The translations under genes were made by a program, and so were the position numbers. This document shows positions 1 through 7,371 of a DNA stretch of 16,282 nt, in pieces (the stretch's first letter is position 1; each line of letters opens with the position of its first letter). Location of the stretch: positions 1-16,282 of the forward strand of contig CAJASG010000612.1 in assembly GCA_903944555.1 (NCBI GenBank), read 5' to 3'. The notes under the pieces are model-generated. The model had not been told where the DNA came from and searched no databases. It saw only the letters and a program-made list of their open reading frames with translations. The stretch comes from an uncultured beta proteobacterium. Its GTDB lineage: Bacteria; Pseudomonadota; Gammaproteobacteria; Burkholderiales; Burkholderiaceae_C.

Positions 1-1383
1 GATGCCCGCAAGCCTTCGTTCACCCTGCAGCGTGCTGGCACTGCCACCAGCCTGCGCTTTGCCGGGTTACCTTTGGGCCACGAGTTCACCTCGCTGGTGC
101 TGGCCTTGCTGTGGAGTGGCGGCCACCCGCCCAAGGTCGAGGCGGACATCATTGAACAGATCAAGGGCCTGGACGGTGACTTCAATTTCGAGGTCTACAT
201 GTCCCTGACCTGCCACAACTGCCCGGACGTGGTACAGGCGCTGAGCCTGATGGCTATTTTTAACCCCAAGATCAAAACCACTGTCATCGAAGGCGGCGCC
301 TTCCAGGACGAGGTCAATGCGCGTGAAATCATGGCCGTGCCGATGATCTTCCTGAACGGAGTGATGTTTGGCTCTGGGCGCATGTTGGTGGAAGAAATAC
401 TGGCCAAGATCGACACCGGGGCAGCGGCCAAAGACGCCGCCAAACTGTCGCAAAAAGAAGCCTTTGACGTGCTGATCGTCGGCGGTGGCCCGGCCGGTGC
501 TGCGGCTGGCGTGTATGCCGCACGCAAGGGTATCCGTACCGGTATTGTGGCCGAGCGCTTTGGCGGCCAAACCAATGACACGATGGGGATTGAAAACTAC
601 CCCTCGGTGTTGGAGACCGATGGCCCCAAATTCGCCGCCGCGCTGGAAGCCCACACCCGCTTCTACGAGGTAGACATCATGAACCTGCAACGTGCAGAAA
701 GCATAGTGCCCGCCTCCGAGCCCGGTGGCCTGATTGAAGTGAAACTGGCCAACGGTGCTTCGCTCAGGAGCAAAACTGTCATCTTGTCGACCGGCGCACG
801 CTGGCGCAATGTGAATGTGCCCGGCGAGCAGGAGTACAAAAACAAGGGCGTGGCCTACTGCCCGCACTGCGACGGCCCATTGTTCAAGGGCAAGGACGTG
901 GCGGTGATAGGCGGCGGCAACTCCGGTGTGGAAGCCGCGATTGACCTGGCCGGTGTGGTGCGCCATGTCACCGTGATCGAGTTCATGCCCGAGCTGAAGG
1001 CCGACGCCGTGTTGGTGAAAAAACTGCATAGCCTGCCTAACGTGACGGTGCACACCAACGCCCAAACCAGCGAGATCACCGGCGCCGATGGCCGGGTCAA
1101 CGCCCTGCGCTACAAGGATCGTGCCACCAGCGTGGAGCACACCGTGGCGCTGGAAGGCGTGTTTGTGCAGATCGGGCTGGTGCCGAACACCGAATTTCTC
1201 AAGGGCACGGTGGAGCTGTCCAAGTTTGGCGAGATTGTGGTGGACGCCAAAGGCCACACCAATGTGCCCGGCGTGTTTGCCGCAGGCGATTGCACCACGG
1301 TGCCTTTCAAGCAAATCGTGATCGCCGCAGGCGACGGTGCCAAGGCCGCGTTGAGCGCCTTTGACCATTTGATCCGCCACTAA
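1..1383 (+). CDS. ahpF: Alkyl hydroperoxide reductase subunit F (3' part, start outside window)
   Basis: AhpF is the FAD- and NADH-dependent disulfide reductase that passes electrons to the peroxiredoxin AhpC, which removes H2O2 and organic peroxides in the cytosol. The reading frame is open from base 1, so the start lies upstream; 460 residues are visible. Seen in order: the thioredoxin-fold N-terminal redox centre CHNC (residues 71-74 of the visible part), an FAD-binding glycine motif [10 protein letters not shown] (161-170), the thioredoxin-reductase-type centre CPHC (287-290), a second nucleotide-binding motif GGGNSG just after it, and the C-terminal AAGDCT FAD motif. The two CxxC pairs are spaced exactly as in E. 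coli AhpF (Cys129/132 and Cys345/348), which implies about 58 residues are missing at the N-terminus. ahpC would be expected just upstream. The stop codon lies 3 bases before dusC, so the two are probably co-transcribed. No damage is seen. Confidence 0.97.
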   Translation, partial: DARKPSFTLQRAGTATSLRFAGLPLGHEFTSLVLALLWSGGHPPKVEADIIEQIKGLDGDFNFEVYMSLTCHNCPDVVQALSLMAIFNPKIKTTVIEGGAFQDEVNAREIMAVPMIFLNGVMFGSGRMLVEEILAKIDTGAAAKDAAKLSQKEAFDVLIVGGGPAGAAAGVYAARKGIRTGIVAERFGGQTNDTMGIENYPSVLETDGPKFAAALEAHTRFYEVDIMNLQRAESIVPASEPGGLIEVKLANGASLRSKTVILSTGARWRNVNVPGEQEYKNKGVAYCPHCDGPLFKGKDVAVIGGGNSGVEAAIDLAGVVRHVTVIEFMPELKADAVLVKKLHSLPNVTVHTNAQTSEITGADGRVNALRYKDRATSVEHTVALEGVFVQIGLVPNTEFLKGTVELSKFGEIVVDAKGHTNVPGVFAAGDCTTVPFKQIVIAAGDGAKAALSAFDHLIRH

Positions 1384-1386
1384 GGG

Positions 1387-2352
1387 ATGATTCTGCTTGC
1401 CCCCATGGAGGGGCTGCTGGACTTTGTGCTGCGTGACATCCTCACCCGGGTGGGTGGGGTGGACCGCTGCGTCTCGGAGTTCATTCGCGTCACCCATGCC
1501 CTGTTGCCGGAGCGGGCTTTTCTGCGCATCGTGCCCGAGTTGGACAACAGCGGCCGCACCCCGGCGGGCGTGCCGGTGTGGGCACAACTTTTGGGCTCTG
1601 ACCCGGCCTGCCTGGCAGAAAACGCCGCCCGTCTGGCGGAAATGGGCGCCCCCGGTATCGATTTGAATTTTGGCTGCCCGGCCAAGGTGGTCAACCGCCA
1701 TGGCGGCGGCGCTGCCTTGTTGCAAGATCCGGAGCTTCTTACCCAAATTGTGGGGGCCGTGCGCCGCGCGGTGCCCGCGCACATCCCGGTGTCGGCCAAG
1801 ATGCGGCTCGGCTTCAACGACGCAAGCCGCGCGGTGGAGTGCGCCCAGGCCATTGCAGCCGGGGGTGCCAATGAGCTGGTGGTGCATGCCCGCACCAAAG
1901 CCGATGCTTACCGGCCGCCCGCCTACTGGGACCGCGTCAATGACATCCGCCTGGCCGTGGCCATTCCGGTGGCTGCCAATGGCGAAGTCTGGACCGTGGA
2001 CGATGCCCATAAATGCCGACAGGCCTCCGGCTGCGAGATGGTCATGCTGGGCCGTGGCATGGTGGTGAACCCCGGTCTCGCGCTGTCCATTCGCCACGCA
2101 ATCAACCCCGGCGGCACGGGGGCAGAGCCGTTTGACGGGGTGAGCTGGGAGGCGCTGCTTCCTTTGGTTGAGGCGTTCTGGTCACTGGTGTGCAGCCGCC
2201 TGGAGCGCCGCCAACAGGCCGGGCGCCTCAAGCAGTGGCTGAACTTCATGCGCCGGCACTATCCGCAAGCCGAGCTGGCCTACCAGGAGCTGCGCACGGT
2301 GGACGACCCTGAAGTGGTGCGGTTGTGGCTGGCCAGAGTGCGAAGCGTGTGA
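1387..2352 (+). CDS. dusC: tRNA-dihydrouridine(16) synthase DusC
   Basis: This FMN-dependent enzyme reduces a uridine in the tRNA D-loop to dihydrouridine using NADPH; the DusC branch modifies U16 in E. coli. The 321-residue product is close to E. coli DusC (about 315). Visible features are the N-terminal LLAPMEG strand of the FMN-binding TIM barrel, the signature DLNFGCPAK with catalytic Cys97, the NRHGGGAALL loop, VVHART (165-170) for FMN contacts, ANGE (197-200), and GRGM (222-225) for phosphate binding. The C-terminal helical tRNA-binding domain follows (about 245-321). I assign DusC rather than DusA/B because of the LLAPMEGLLD start and the SEFIRV segment. The ATG follows the ahpF stop after 3 bases and the only AAGGG abuts the start, so translation probably depends on ribosomes finishing ahpF. 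The start is fixed by the conserved N-terminal strand. Confidence 0.95.
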   Translation: MILLAPMEGLLDFVLRDILTRVGGVDRCVSEFIRVTHALLPERAFLRIVPELDNSGRTPAGVPVWAQLLGSDPACLAENAARLAEMGAPGIDLNFGCPAKVVNRHGGGAALLQDPELLTQIVGAVRRAVPAHIPVSAKMRLGFNDASRAVECAQAIAAGGANELVVHARTKADAYRPPAYWDRVNDIRLAVAIPVAANGEVWTVDDAHKCRQASGCEMVMLGRGMVVNPGLALSIRHAINPGGTGAEPFDGVSWEALLPLVEAFWSLVCSRLERRQQAGRLKQWLNFMRRHYPQAELAYQELRTVDDPEVVRLWLARVRSV

Positions 2353-2406
2353 GATTCGACTCCACCTTAGTGCCGGATGAATCCGAGATTCTGGATGGGC
2401 CGTACA

Positions 2407-2421
2407 CTTGCGGGCCGCAAG
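2407..2421. repeat. 7-bp inverted repeat upstream of the Mrr-like gene
   Basis: CTTGCGG and CCGCAAG flank a single central base, giving a near-perfect palindrome 24 bases before the next start codon. A smaller inverted repeat, GAATC-CGA-GATTC, lies at 2379-2391. Either could be a regulator-binding site or a small hairpin. There is no T-run, so it is not a convincing terminator for dusC. No function can be assigned from the sequence. Confidence 0.4.
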
Positions 2422-2445
2422 CTGCGGGGGCTAAATGGGTGATGT

Positions 2446-3018
2446 ATGAAGTTCAAAATGGCAAAGAATTCCTTGTTTGCAGTGCTGCTGCGCTCGCCGT
2501 GGTGGATCAGCTTTGCCATTCTGGCGGGCATCGTCCTTGCGTCCCGGGCCGTTTTGCCCGAGCCATATGCACCGTTTGGCATGATGGGAGCCTTGCCATT
2601 CCTGGTGATCGGCACCATTGCGGCGTGGCGGCAGTCCCAAGCGCCAGATCCAGCGCGCGTGTCCGAGGCGCTGGCCCGGGTTGGTACCCAGTCATGGCGT
2701 GATTTTTCAAGTGCGCTGGAGCAGGCCTATGTGCGCAAAGGATTTGCAGTTAGCCGACTCGCCAGCTCGGCGGCCGATTTGCAGCTCAGCCGGGATGGCG
2801 CGGTCACACTGGTCAGCTGCAAACGCTGGAAGGCAGCCAACCATGGTGTCGATGCCTTACGTGACTTGTCCACCGAGCGGCAAGCCCTTGCCGCGCAGCA
2901 CTGTGTTTACATCAGCTTGAGCGAAGTGACACAGAAAGCCCGGCAGTATGCCAAGGAGCAGGGTATCGGGTTGATGGGGGCAGAGGAGCTCGCGCTGCTG
3001 CTGCTGGGTAAATCCTGA
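2446..3018 (+). CDS. Membrane-anchored Mrr-like restriction-endonuclease-fold protein
   Basis: The 190-residue protein has two hydrophobic segments (about 15-37 and 43-61) and then a cytoplasmic domain (about 82-190) resembling the Mrr-type restriction endonuclease fold (PF04471). Recognisable there are the leading helix (WRDFSSALEQAYVRKGF), the strand ADLQL with the metal-binding Asp111, the catalytic strand TLVSCKRWK with Lys126, and the trailing VYISLSEVTQKARQYAKEQGIGL, which matches the usual 'VTSG-FT--A--FA' part of the family. The residue two before the lysine is Ser124, where Mrr-like nucleases usually have Gln or Glu, so activity may be altered or lost. Homologues are annotated as 'restriction endonuclease', but a lone copy with no methylase beside housekeeping genes argues against a classical restriction system. 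The Shine-Dalgarno signal is weak; ATG 2458 is an alternative start. Function is unknown beyond the fold. Confidence 0.78.
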   Translation: MKFKMAKNSLFAVLLRSPWWISFAILAGIVLASRAVLPEPYAPFGMMGALPFLVIGTIAAWRQSQAPDPARVSEALARVGTQSWRDFSSALEQAYVRKGFAVSRLASSAADLQLSRDGAVTLVSCKRWKAANHGVDALRDLSTERQALAAQHCVYISLSEVTQKARQYAKEQGIGLMGAEELALLLLGKS

Positions 3019-3054
3019 TATGGCTCTGCTCTATTCTTGTGTCGGCGTGGCTGC

Positions 3055-3939
3055 CTAACCAAACAGCGCTTCAAATCCATCCATCGGTTCAAACCGGCGG
3101 TTGCGGTAGCGCAAGCGCGTGGGGCCGGGGAGCGCCCGCGCAAGCACCGAGTGGCGCGGGTCGCCGGGGTAGCAAATCACACGCTCACCGGCATCGTCGA
3201 ATGCTTCCGGCTGGATCACGGGGGGTGGGGTCGCGCGGGCAGCGGACATGACGCTGTCGACCGTGTTGTGGCGGGCCAAGTGTGCCAGGCTCATGATTTG
3301 GGGTGGTGCCAGTTCGATCTGACCGTCCCGGTACTGCTCCAGCGCGGTGCGGGGTGGCAGCCAGGCGCTTTCGGTGGTCTCGTGGTTGTCGTGGCTGGCA
3401 ACCTGGTCTGGGGGAATGGCCGCCACAAAGAAGCGGGTGTCAAAGCGCTTGCTGCTGACCGAGGGCATGATCGGCGTGATCCAGCGCGACCAAGGCAGCA
3501 CGGATTGGGTTTGCAGCCGCAAGGCCATCTGCGCCAATATCTGGTTGAAGGGCAGGGCGTCGCGCTGCAACTGCGCGGCACGGGCGGTGTCTGCCAGGGT
3601 GGCCGTGTTGGCGTGGTGCGCAAACAGCACACCCGATTCTTCAAAGGCTTCGCGCAACGCGGCAACGTACAGGCCGGTCGCGATGTTGATGTGGGTGTCG
3701 GATTCGCCTAAAGCCTTGTGCAGGTGTTCCGGCGCTTGGTCCAGGTGCGCTTGCGGGTCCAGTTTGGAGTCGCTGTCGTCCAGCTTGCCGCCGGGGAAGA
3801 CGTAGGCTCCGCCCAGCACGTCTGACAGGCCATGGCGTTTCACCAAAAACACTTCTAGCCCTTTGGGGGTATCCCGCAGCATAACCACGGTGGCGGCGTC
3901 GCGGGGCGGTGTGGTGACGACTTCGGAGTTGAGTTCCAT
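3055..3939 (-). CDS. Nudix hydrolase with split Nudix box (NUDT19-like)
   Basis: Nudix enzymes cleave nucleoside diphosphates linked to another group. The 294-residue product has the N-terminal strand DAATVVMLRD, then VFPGGKLDDSDS (residues 47-58), and only about 40 residues later the helix LREAFEESGVLF (95-106) carrying the REUxEExGU half of the Nudix box. Such an insertion inside the box is the hallmark of the animal peroxisomal NUDT19 group, which hydrolyses CoA and acyl-CoA, so a CoA-diphosphatase-like role is a reasonable inference. The position of the first Nudix glutamate is occupied by Asp or Ser; the catalytic glutamates of the helix are present. The C-terminal domain (about 150-294) contains RFDTRFFVAA, typical of this group. 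It converges on the Mrr-like gene with a 36-base gap lacking an obvious terminator. The start has a poor Shine-Dalgarno but is the most upstream ATG that fits the domain. Confidence 0.88.
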   Translation of the reverse strand: MELNSEVVTTPPRDAATVVMLRDTPKGLEVFLVKRHGLSDVLGGAYVFPGGKLDDSDSKLDPQAHLDQAPEHLHKALGESDTHINIATGLYVAALREAFEESGVLFAHHANTATLADTARAAQLQRDALPFNQILAQMALRLQTQSVLPWSRWITPIMPSVSSKRFDTRFFVAAIPPDQVASHDNHETTESAWLPPRTALEQYRDGQIELAPPQIMSLAHLARHNTVDSVMSAARATPPPVIQPEAFDDAGERVICYPGDPRHSVLARALPGPTRLRYRNRRFEPMDGFEALFG

Positions 3940-4047
3940 GGGTGACAGGCTTCGCGGTTGGTAGTGCGGTTAAATGCTGGAATTGCAGCAGGGGCTGTTG
4001 CGTAGAGGCTAGCAGAGTCGATGCGTCAGGCGTGTCCCATTTAATTC

Positions 4048-4053
4048 AGGAAG
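4048..4053 (+). promoter_or_regulatory. Ribosome binding site of the SDR gene
   Basis: AGGAAG ends 5 bases before ATG 4059. It decides the start in favour of 4059 rather than in-frame codons up to about 117 bases further upstream, and the Rossmann-fold motif then falls at the normal residue 13. Confidence 0.75.
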
Positions 4054-4058
4054 TGTTT

Positions 4059-4973
4059 ATGAACATCGATTTCAAAGGCCGTGTGGCGATTGTGACGGGC
4101 GCAGGCGGTGGATTGGGGCGCCAGCATGCCTTGGCATTGGCCGCGCGCGGAGCCCGAGTGGTAGTCAATGATCTGGGTGGCGCACGGGAGGGTTCCGGCG
4201 GGTCCCTGTCGGCGGCAGAACAGGTGGTGGCCGAGATTCGCGCGGCGGGCGGTGAGGCCATTGCCAACAACGCATCCGTGACGGACTGGGACGCCGTGCA
4301 GGCTATGGTCCAGCAGGCGGTGGACACCTGGGGGCGGGTGGACATTCTGGTCAACAACGCCGGCATTCTGCGCGACAAGAGTTTTTCCAAGATGGAGTTG
4401 GCAGATTTCCGCTTGGTGATGGATGTGCATCTGATGGGTGCGGTGCACTGCACCAAGGCAGTCTGGCCCCACATGATCGAACAAAAGTACGGTCGTATTG
4501 TCATGACGACTTCGTCTTCCGGGCTGTACGGCAACTTTGGTCAGTCGAATTACGGCGCTGCCAAAATGGCCCTGGTTGGGCTGATGCAAACACTGTCCCT
4601 GGAAGGTGCCAAGCACGACATCCGGGTGAATTGTCTGGCGCCGACAGCCGCCACCCGCATGACCGAAGGCCTGATGCCTGCTGCGGTGCTGCAGGCGCTA
4701 AAGCCTGAGGCTGTGGTGCCCGCGATGCTGGTGCTGGTGGCGCAGGATGCACCGACGCGCACCATTTTGTGTGCCGGTGCTGGCAGCGTTGAAGCCGCCC
4801 ACATCACAATGACACAGGGTGCCTGGATTGGTTTTGAGGACCAGGCTGCCGAGCGTTTGGGCGAGCAGCTTGGACAGGTCACCGACCGCGTGGGTGAGAC
4901 GGTGCCTGGCAGCGGAGCGGCGCAGGGCACCCATGAAATTGCGGTCGCTACGGCGCGACTGGGAGCCGCTTAA
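4059..4973 (+). CDS. SDR-family (3R)-hydroxyacyl-CoA dehydrogenase-like oxidoreductase
   Basis: The 304-residue product is a classical short-chain dehydrogenase. It shows the NAD(P)-binding motif TGAGGGLG (13-20), an Asp after the second strand (NDLGGA, about 38) that favours NAD, NNAG (99-102), the catalytic Ser in TTSSSG (152-154), and YxxxK (Tyr165, Lys169). The NDLGG and ILRDKSFSKM segments and a C-terminal extension of about 60 residues (240-304) match the D-specific 3-hydroxyacyl-CoA dehydrogenase part of eukaryotic multifunctional enzyme type 2 and its free-standing bacterial relatives. The likely reaction is reversible oxidation of a (3R)-hydroxyacyl-CoA in fatty-acid or related acyl-CoA metabolism; the exact substrate cannot be read from the sequence. 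It lies divergent from the Nudix gene and convergent with the esterase gene, with which it shares its stop region. No partner hydratase is adjacent. Confidence 0.9.
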   Translation: MNIDFKGRVAIVTGAGGGLGRQHALALAARGARVVVNDLGGAREGSGGSLSAAEQVVAEIRAAGGEAIANNASVTDWDAVQAMVQQAVDTWGRVDILVNNAGILRDKSFSKMELADFRLVMDVHLMGAVHCTKAVWPHMIEQKYGRIVMTTSSSGLYGNFGQSNYGAAKMALVGLMQTLSLEGAKHDIRVNCLAPTAATRMTEGLMPAAVLQALKPEAVVPAMLVLVAQDAPTRTILCAGAGSVEAAHITMTQGAWIGFEDQAAERLGEQLGQVTDRVGETVPGSGAAQGTHEIAVATARLGAA

Positions 4974-5656
4974 GGCTTGGCGTCCTGCGCTTGCTGCGCC
5001 TGCATCGCCAGGGTCCAGATGCGGTGGGAGATGTGGGTGCTCAGTTTTTCTGCCATCAATTCGATGAATTCGGGGTGAATTTCGTGGCCGATGTTGGGCC
5101 GGACTTCCGCCGTGATGTCCCCTCCCAGATCTTTCAGGTGGTGGGCCGCCATCACCGTGTGTTTGTAGGGAACCACCGGGTCGTCCTTGCCATGCAAAAA
5201 ATGGATGGTGCCTGCATAGGCATCGGTGTCAGGCAGGCTGGCGAACTGGCCGGCAATTGCCACCACCCGGCTGGCCAGTGCCTCGGGCAGCTTGGTGGAT
5301 TCCAAGGCCATGGTGGCGCCTTGGGAAAATCCAATGAGCGCGGTGGCATCCGGACCAACCCCTGTGTGTTGCTGCCAATGTGCCACGCAGGCCGCGAAGG
5401 CGGGCATTGCCTGCGCTGTACCGGTCTGGTCATCTGATTGCTGGCCGTCCGTGACCGGAAACCATTGAAAACTCTCTGGTGTTTCACCTTGCAAGGGTGC
5501 GTTCACGGCCACCACCATGGCCTGCGGAAATACTGCGGCCAAGCGGGTACCCGCCATGCGCATGGACTGTGCATTGGTGCCCACGCCGTGAAACAACAGA
5601 ATGAGTTGGGCCGTGGTCCCGGTGGGTTTTTGCAGAATGAGGGCGTTGGTTGCCAT
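4970..5656 (-). CDS. ypfH: YpfH-type alpha/beta-hydrolase (carboxylesterase)
   Basis: This 228-residue cytosolic esterase belongs to the phospholipase/carboxylesterase family; E. coli YpfH has nearly the same length. Seen are the oxyanion strand LLFHGVG (21-26), the nucleophile elbow GFSQG with Ser111, the acid loop HGKDDPVVP (Asp158/159), and the catalytic His191 in the NIGHEIHPE segment. There is no signal peptide. Family members hydrolyse short-chain esters; the natural substrate is unknown. GGAGA 5 bases upstream of the ATG supports the start. The stop codon is read from the same TTAA (4970-4973) that gives the SDR gene its stop on the other strand, leaving no room for a terminator between the converging genes. 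The 114-base region upstream is shared with divergent gshA. Confidence 0.88.
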   Translation of the reverse strand: MATNALILQKPTGTTAQLILLFHGVGTNAQSMRMAGTRLAAVFPQAMVVAVNAPLQGETPESFQWFPVTDGQQSDDQTGTAQAMPAFAACVAHWQQHTGVGPDATALIGFSQGATMALESTKLPEALASRVVAIAGQFASLPDTDAYAGTIHFLHGKDDPVVPYKHTVMAAHHLKDLGGDITAEVRPNIGHEIHPEFIELMAEKLSTHISHRIWTLAMQAQQAQDAKP

Positions 5657-5757
5657 TGAAATCTCCGATTTGGCTGCAATCTACCAGCCTCGTCGCGAAT
5701 GTACGTGGGACTGCAGAAATGTTCAGCCTGTGTTACCTTTGCGCCCAAGAAAAATTT

Positions 5758-5762
5758 AAGGG
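5758..5762 (+). promoter_or_regulatory. Ribosome binding site of gshA
   Basis: AAGGG lies 8 bases before ATG 5771 and decides the start. The in-frame codon at 5699 would add about 24 residues not found in the family. Confidence 0.65.
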
Positions 5763-5770
5763 CTACAGGC

Positions 5771-7306
5771 ATGGATCGTTACACAAAAGCCTCTGGCGCA
5801 CTGACCACTGAACGTCTGCAAGGAATCCGCCGCGGGGTGGAGAAGGAAAGTTTACGCGCACTGCCCAGCGGGGCTCTTGCCATGACACCCCATTCGGTGG
5901 CGCTGGGGTCGGCGCTGACGCACCCAAATATCACCACCGATTTCAGTGAATCGCAGGTCGAACTCATCACCGGTGTGCATGCCGGTGTGCAAGATTGTCT
6001 GGATGAACTCACACGGGTGCAGCAGTTCACCGCGCGCGCAATTGGGGACGAGATGCTGTGGGTCTCCAGCATGCCGTGTGGGTTGCCCGCCGACGATGCC
6101 ATTCCCATTGGGCAATACGGCACATCCAACGTGGGGCAGGCCAAGAGCGTTTACCGCATGGGCTTGGGTCATCGCTATGGCCGCCGGATGCAGACCATTT
6201 CAGGTATTCACTACAACTGGTCGTTGCCGGGTGTCTCCAGCGAAGACTATTTTGGACTGATCCGCAATTTCCGCAGGCATGCCTTTTTGCTGCTGTACCT
6301 GTTTGGGGCCTCGCCTGCGGTGTGTTCCAGCTTTGTTGCGGGCCGCCAGCACCAATTGCAGTCATTGAACGAACGCACGATGTACTTGCCCTACGCAACG
6401 TCGTTGCGCATGGGACGTTTGGGCTACCAGAGTGATGCGCAGGCTTCACTGGCCGTCAGCTACAACAGCTTGGAGGGCTACGGCCACTCGCTGGAGGACG
6501 CACTGACTCGCGCCTATCCGCCTTACGAGGCGATTGGCGTGCGCGGACCGGAAGGTGAGTACCGGCAGCTGGCGACGAGCTTGTTGCAGATTGAAAACGA
6601 GTTCTACGGCACCATTCGGCCCAAGCGGGTAATCTTCCCCGGCGAGCGCCCGCTGCATGCCCTGCGCGAGCGGGGTGTGGAGTATGTGGAAGTGCGCCTG
6701 ATGGACCTGGACCCGTTTGAGACTGTGGGCATCACCGCGCAGACCATGCGTTTTCTGGATGTTTTCTTGCTGCACTGCCTGCAGACCGACAGCCCGCTGG
6801 ACACGCCACAGGAGATTGTTGCGCTGGCGCACAACCAGCAAAGCGTGGCAGAGCGGGGGCGTGAGCCCGGGCTGCTGTTGGAGCGAGGTGATTCCCGGGT
6901 GACACTGACCGACTGGGGACTGGAGCTGGTGCGTTCGTTTGCACCCATGGCCGCGCAGTTGGACGCGGCCCATGGCACGACGGATTACAGTGCTTCGGTG
7001 CAGGCCGCAGAGCACGCGTTGCACCATCCGCAGACACTGCCGTCGGCACGCGTACTGCGCGAGATAACGGAGCAGTTTGATGGCTCGTTTGTGGCTTTTG
7101 TCCGTGCCAAGTCGCAGAGCATGAAACAGTCCATGCTGGACGCGCCGTGGGATGACGCCCGCGCACAGCGTTTTGCTCAGTTGGCGAAAACTTCGTTGGA
7201 AGATCAGCGCAAGATCGAGGACGCAGACACTATGCCGTTTGACATTTACCTGCGCGAATATTTGTCGCCCCGGCGCTTGGTGGCGCAAAGACAACCCAGC
7301 CCTTGA
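5771..7306 (+). CDS. gshA: Glutamate-cysteine ligase (gamma-glutamylcysteine synthetase)
   Basis: GshA joins L-glutamate and L-cysteine with ATP to gamma-glutamylcysteine, the first and rate-limiting step of glutathione synthesis. The 511-residue product is close to the E. coli enzyme (518) and belongs to the same proteobacterial group. Recognisable are the N-terminal ATP/metal-binding segment RGVEKESLR (21-29), SALTHPNITTDFSESQVELITG (about 47-68, described in two parts: SALTHP and TTDFSESQVE), the GRRMQTISGIHYNWS region, YLPYATSLRMGRLGYQ, and EYVEVRLMDLDPFETVGI near the centre. All core motifs look intact. It is divergent from ypfH and ends at a strong terminator. gshB is not in the window. 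The start at 5771 is supported by AAGGG 8 bases upstream and by family length. Confidence 0.96.
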   Translation: MDRYTKASGALTTERLQGIRRGVEKESLRALPSGALAMTPHSVALGSALTHPNITTDFSESQVELITGVHAGVQDCLDELTRVQQFTARAIGDEMLWVSSMPCGLPADDAIPIGQYGTSNVGQAKSVYRMGLGHRYGRRMQTISGIHYNWSLPGVSSEDYFGLIRNFRRHAFLLLYLFGASPAVCSSFVAGRQHQLQSLNERTMYLPYATSLRMGRLGYQSDAQASLAVSYNSLEGYGHSLEDALTRAYPPYEAIGVRGPEGEYRQLATSLLQIENEFYGTIRPKRVIFPGERPLHALRERGVEYVEVRLMDLDPFETVGITAQTMRFLDVFLLHCLQTDSPLDTPQEIVALAHNQQSVAERGREPGLLLERGDSRVTLTDWGLELVRSFAPMAAQLDAAHGTTDYSASVQAAEHALHHPQTLPSARVLREITEQFDGSFVAFVRAKSQSMKQSMLDAPWDDARAQRFAQLAKTSLEDQRKIEDADTMPFDIYLREYLSPRRLVAQRQPSP

Positions 7307-7321
7307 TGGGGAGACTCAAAG

Positions 7322-7359
7322 AAAAAGCGCCAGCCGTTTGCACGGCTGGCGCTTTTTTT
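7322..7359. terminator. Bidirectional intrinsic terminator between gshA and the phasin-like gene
   Basis: A perfect 12-bp stem, AGCGCCAGCCGT (7326-7337) and ACGGCTGGCGCT (7342-7353), encloses the loop TTGC. It is preceded by a run of A and followed by a run of T, which extends the pairing and gives a U-tract on both strands. It therefore suits both gshA (ending 16 bases before) and the convergent phasin-like gene (ending 13 bases after). Confidence 0.93.
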
Positions 7360-7371
7360 ATTCAGGGCTGA

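Noticed and set aside
67..2097. 676-codon open frame on the minus strand
   Set aside because: It runs antisense across both ahpF and dusC, which are clear genes. Its translation is His/Gly/Gln-rich with no recognisable domain. Long antisense frames are common where third codon positions are GC-rich.
2446..3018. A restriction-modification locus
   Set aside because: There is no methyltransferase or specificity subunit nearby, the catalytic motif is altered, and the flanking genes are housekeeping genes.
3037..3711. 224-codon plus-strand frame
   Set aside because: It is antisense to the Nudix gene, whose Nudix motifs and continuous frame are on the minus strand.
3942..4058. Longer N-terminus for the SDR gene
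   Set aside because: The extension is Cys/Ser-rich and unlike SDRs. AGGAAG before ATG 4059 and the normal position of TGAGGGLG favour the shorter form.
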